Shown here piece by piece: positions 62,901 to 64,000 of a stretch of 64,000 nt of DNA. The DNA is taken from contig OX327684.1 of NCBI GenBank assembly GCA_946807835.1, forward strand, positions 16,950,501-17,014,500, read 5' to 3'. How positions within the stretch are numbered: the first letter of the stretch is position 1; every line of letters starts with the position of its first letter. Position numbers and translations under genes: made by a program. Origin of the DNA: Ailanthus altissimus (Eukaryota; Streptophyta; Magnoliopsida; Sapindales; Simaroubaceae). The notes beneath the pieces were generated by a model. The model was not told the origin of the DNA, made no database searches, and was given only the letters and a program-made list of their open reading frames with translations.

Positions 62901-63928
62901 ACAAGTACATCAAGAACAAAAAGGCAATTTTCCTAGTACTTTATATGGATGGCATTTTACTCATTGAGAATGATGTGGAAACATTATCCAACATGAAGAA
63001 ATGGCTGGCCGAGAACTTTCAAATGAAGGATTTAGGAAAGGCAAGTTATGTCTTTGGGATCCAAATTATTCGGGATCGCAAGAATAGACTATTAGTACTG
63101 TCTCAAGTATCGTATATTAATAAAGTGCTTATGCAATTTTCGATGCAAAATTCTAAGAAGGGTCAATTACCGACTCGACATGAAATTGTTCTTTCTAAAG
63201 AGCAGTGTCCTAAGACACCTCAGGAGGAAAAAGATATGAGACGGGTTCCCTATGCCTCGGCAGTTGGCATCTTTATGTACGCTATGTTATACACGAGGCC
63301 TGACATTTGCTATGCAGTGAGAATAGTCAGTCGTTATCAATTCAACCCTGGATTGGCTCACTGGATTGCGGTAAAACACATTCTCAAGTATCTTCAGAGA
63401 AGGAGAAACTATATGCTTGTGTATTCAGGTGGAGACCTGAACCCCACTAGTTATACTGATTCTAATTTTCAATCAGATAAAGATAATCGAAAGTCGACAT
63501 CTGGGTCAGTGTTTACTCTTGGTGGTGGAGCCATAGTATAGAGAAGTATAAAATAATCCAGTACTGTTGATTCAACCATAGAGGCTTAATATATAATAGC
63601 TTGCGAAAAAGCTAAAGAAGCAGTATGACTTAGGAAGTTCCTCACTGATCTGAAAGTTGTTCTAAACATGGATAAACCATTGACCATTTACTGTGACAAT
63701 AGTGGGGCAGTGGCAAATTCAAAGGAACCCAGGAGCCACAAGAAAGCAAAGCATATAGAGAGAAAGTATCACTTGATTAGGGAAATAGTGCATAGAGGTG
63801 ATGTGATAGTCATGAAGATAACGTCTAAAAATAATCTTGCAGACTCGTTAACCAAGACATTACCGACTAGGTCGTTTGAGAGTCATATGGAGGCAATGGG
63901 TTTAAGAGACATGTCTCACCTGCTTTAG
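59957..63928 (+). pseudogene. Copia C gag-pol polyprotein, broken
   Basis: Gag starts at 59957 (MSGTNPIIALLVNEKLTGDS). It is followed by a knuckle CFHCGVEGHWKRDY (60722-60763) whose last Cys is Tyr, a protease IIDSGAS motif (60860), and an integrase from about 61450 (VHIDVCGPLNV ... SFIDDYSRYGYVYL ... TPQQNGVAERRNRTLLD). RT follows (62433-62840, GCKWIFKKKRG and KGYTQKEEVDYEETF), then RNase H from about 63430 through 63928 (IYCDNSGAVANSKEP, SLTKTLPTRSFE). In-frame stops interrupt gag at 60245, 60464, 60512 and 60530, protease at 60857 and 60902, and integrase at 61637 and 61673. Frame changes occur near 61960, 62240-62430 and 62815. The YVDD box reads YMDG (62942-62953), losing the second aspartate. 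It is dead as a coding unit. Confidence 0.9.
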
Positions 63929-63931
63929 AGC

Positions 63932-63942
63932 AAGTGGGAGAT
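63932..63942 (+). other. Polypurine tract of copia C
   Basis: AAGTGGGAGAT directly precedes TGTTAGGG, the start of the 3' LTR, and follows the polyprotein stop by a few bases. Confidence 0.85.
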
Positions 63943-64000
63943 TGTTAGGGATAATGCCCTAAAAGCATGTACTTGTATTATTTTTATAAAATTAATAAAG
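63943..64000 (+). mobile_element. Start of copia C 3' LTR, cut by window end
   Basis: It begins TGTTAGGGATAATGCCC right after the purine tract. Only 58 bases lie in the window. The first eight bases match the tips of the 2-kb LTR family (TGTTAGGG), but the following text differs. Confidence 0.8.

Noticed and set aside
1..64000. CRISPR arrays, rRNA, tRNA or bacterial operon features
   Set aside because: No spaced direct-repeat array or recognised RNA gene was seen, and the window is plant nuclear DNA.

Overview
This is a stretch of AT-rich nuclear DNA from a flowering plant, almost certainly a eudicot. The coding genes have plant intron-exon structure with GT-AG introns. Their products are plant families: protein geranylgeranyltransferase-I beta subunit, a cytosolic HSP70 ending in EEVD, and an FMN-barrel-like protein of the Arabidopsis At1g51560/At3g21140 type. 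Most of the remaining sequence is decayed plant LTR retrotransposons and foldback or MITE-like elements. Identity calls come from reading the translations and from recall of the families; no database search was run.

Layout. 1-2700: unassigned AT-rich DNA with one GC-richer island (880-1480). 2706-2882: small AT-rich hairpin. 3425-5724: long inverted-repeat (foldback) element whose left arm is split by a solo-LTR-like insertion. 5912-8468: diverged copy of a roughly 2-kb LTR family. 9500-22560 is the gene island: a one-TM plant membrane protein with an apparent frameshift (9725-10694, +); the GGTase-I beta gene with 11 exons (12067-16143, -); a divergent promoter shared with the FMN-barrel-like gene with 9 exons (16674-19616, +); and, convergent to it, an HSP70 gene with 2 exons and a TATA/heat-shock-element promoter (20038-22369, -).

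From about 22.6 kb to the end the window is repeat-dominated. It holds a tandem TRIM-like array with PBS and purine tracts (25160-26516, resuming at 27947-28043); a Ty1/copia RNase H fragment (28080-28428); a non-autonomous LTR element on the minus strand (28429-35650) containing a nested solo LTR with a perfect 5-bp target duplication (28597-30615); a nearly full-length minus-strand copia element with both LTRs (37876-44533); two minus-strand copia remnants (48773-49200 and 52919-56420) flanking two abutting copies of the 2-kb LTR family (49204-51263 and 51264-52918); and a plus-strand copia element (about 56820-64000) cut by the window end just inside its 3' LTR. Two small exon-like islands (24704-24857 and 46394-46491) lie among the repeats.

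The four genes do not form a functional pathway; they are ordinary neighbouring plant genes. I found no new biological system. The points most worth checking are the frameshift in the 9725 gene, the tandem TRIM array, the nested non-autonomous LTR element, the split foldback, and the two unassigned exon-like islands. Retroelement reading frames show many stops one transition away from Gln, Trp or Arg codons, and two of the reverse transcriptases have an altered catalytic YVDD box, so the coding elements look dead.
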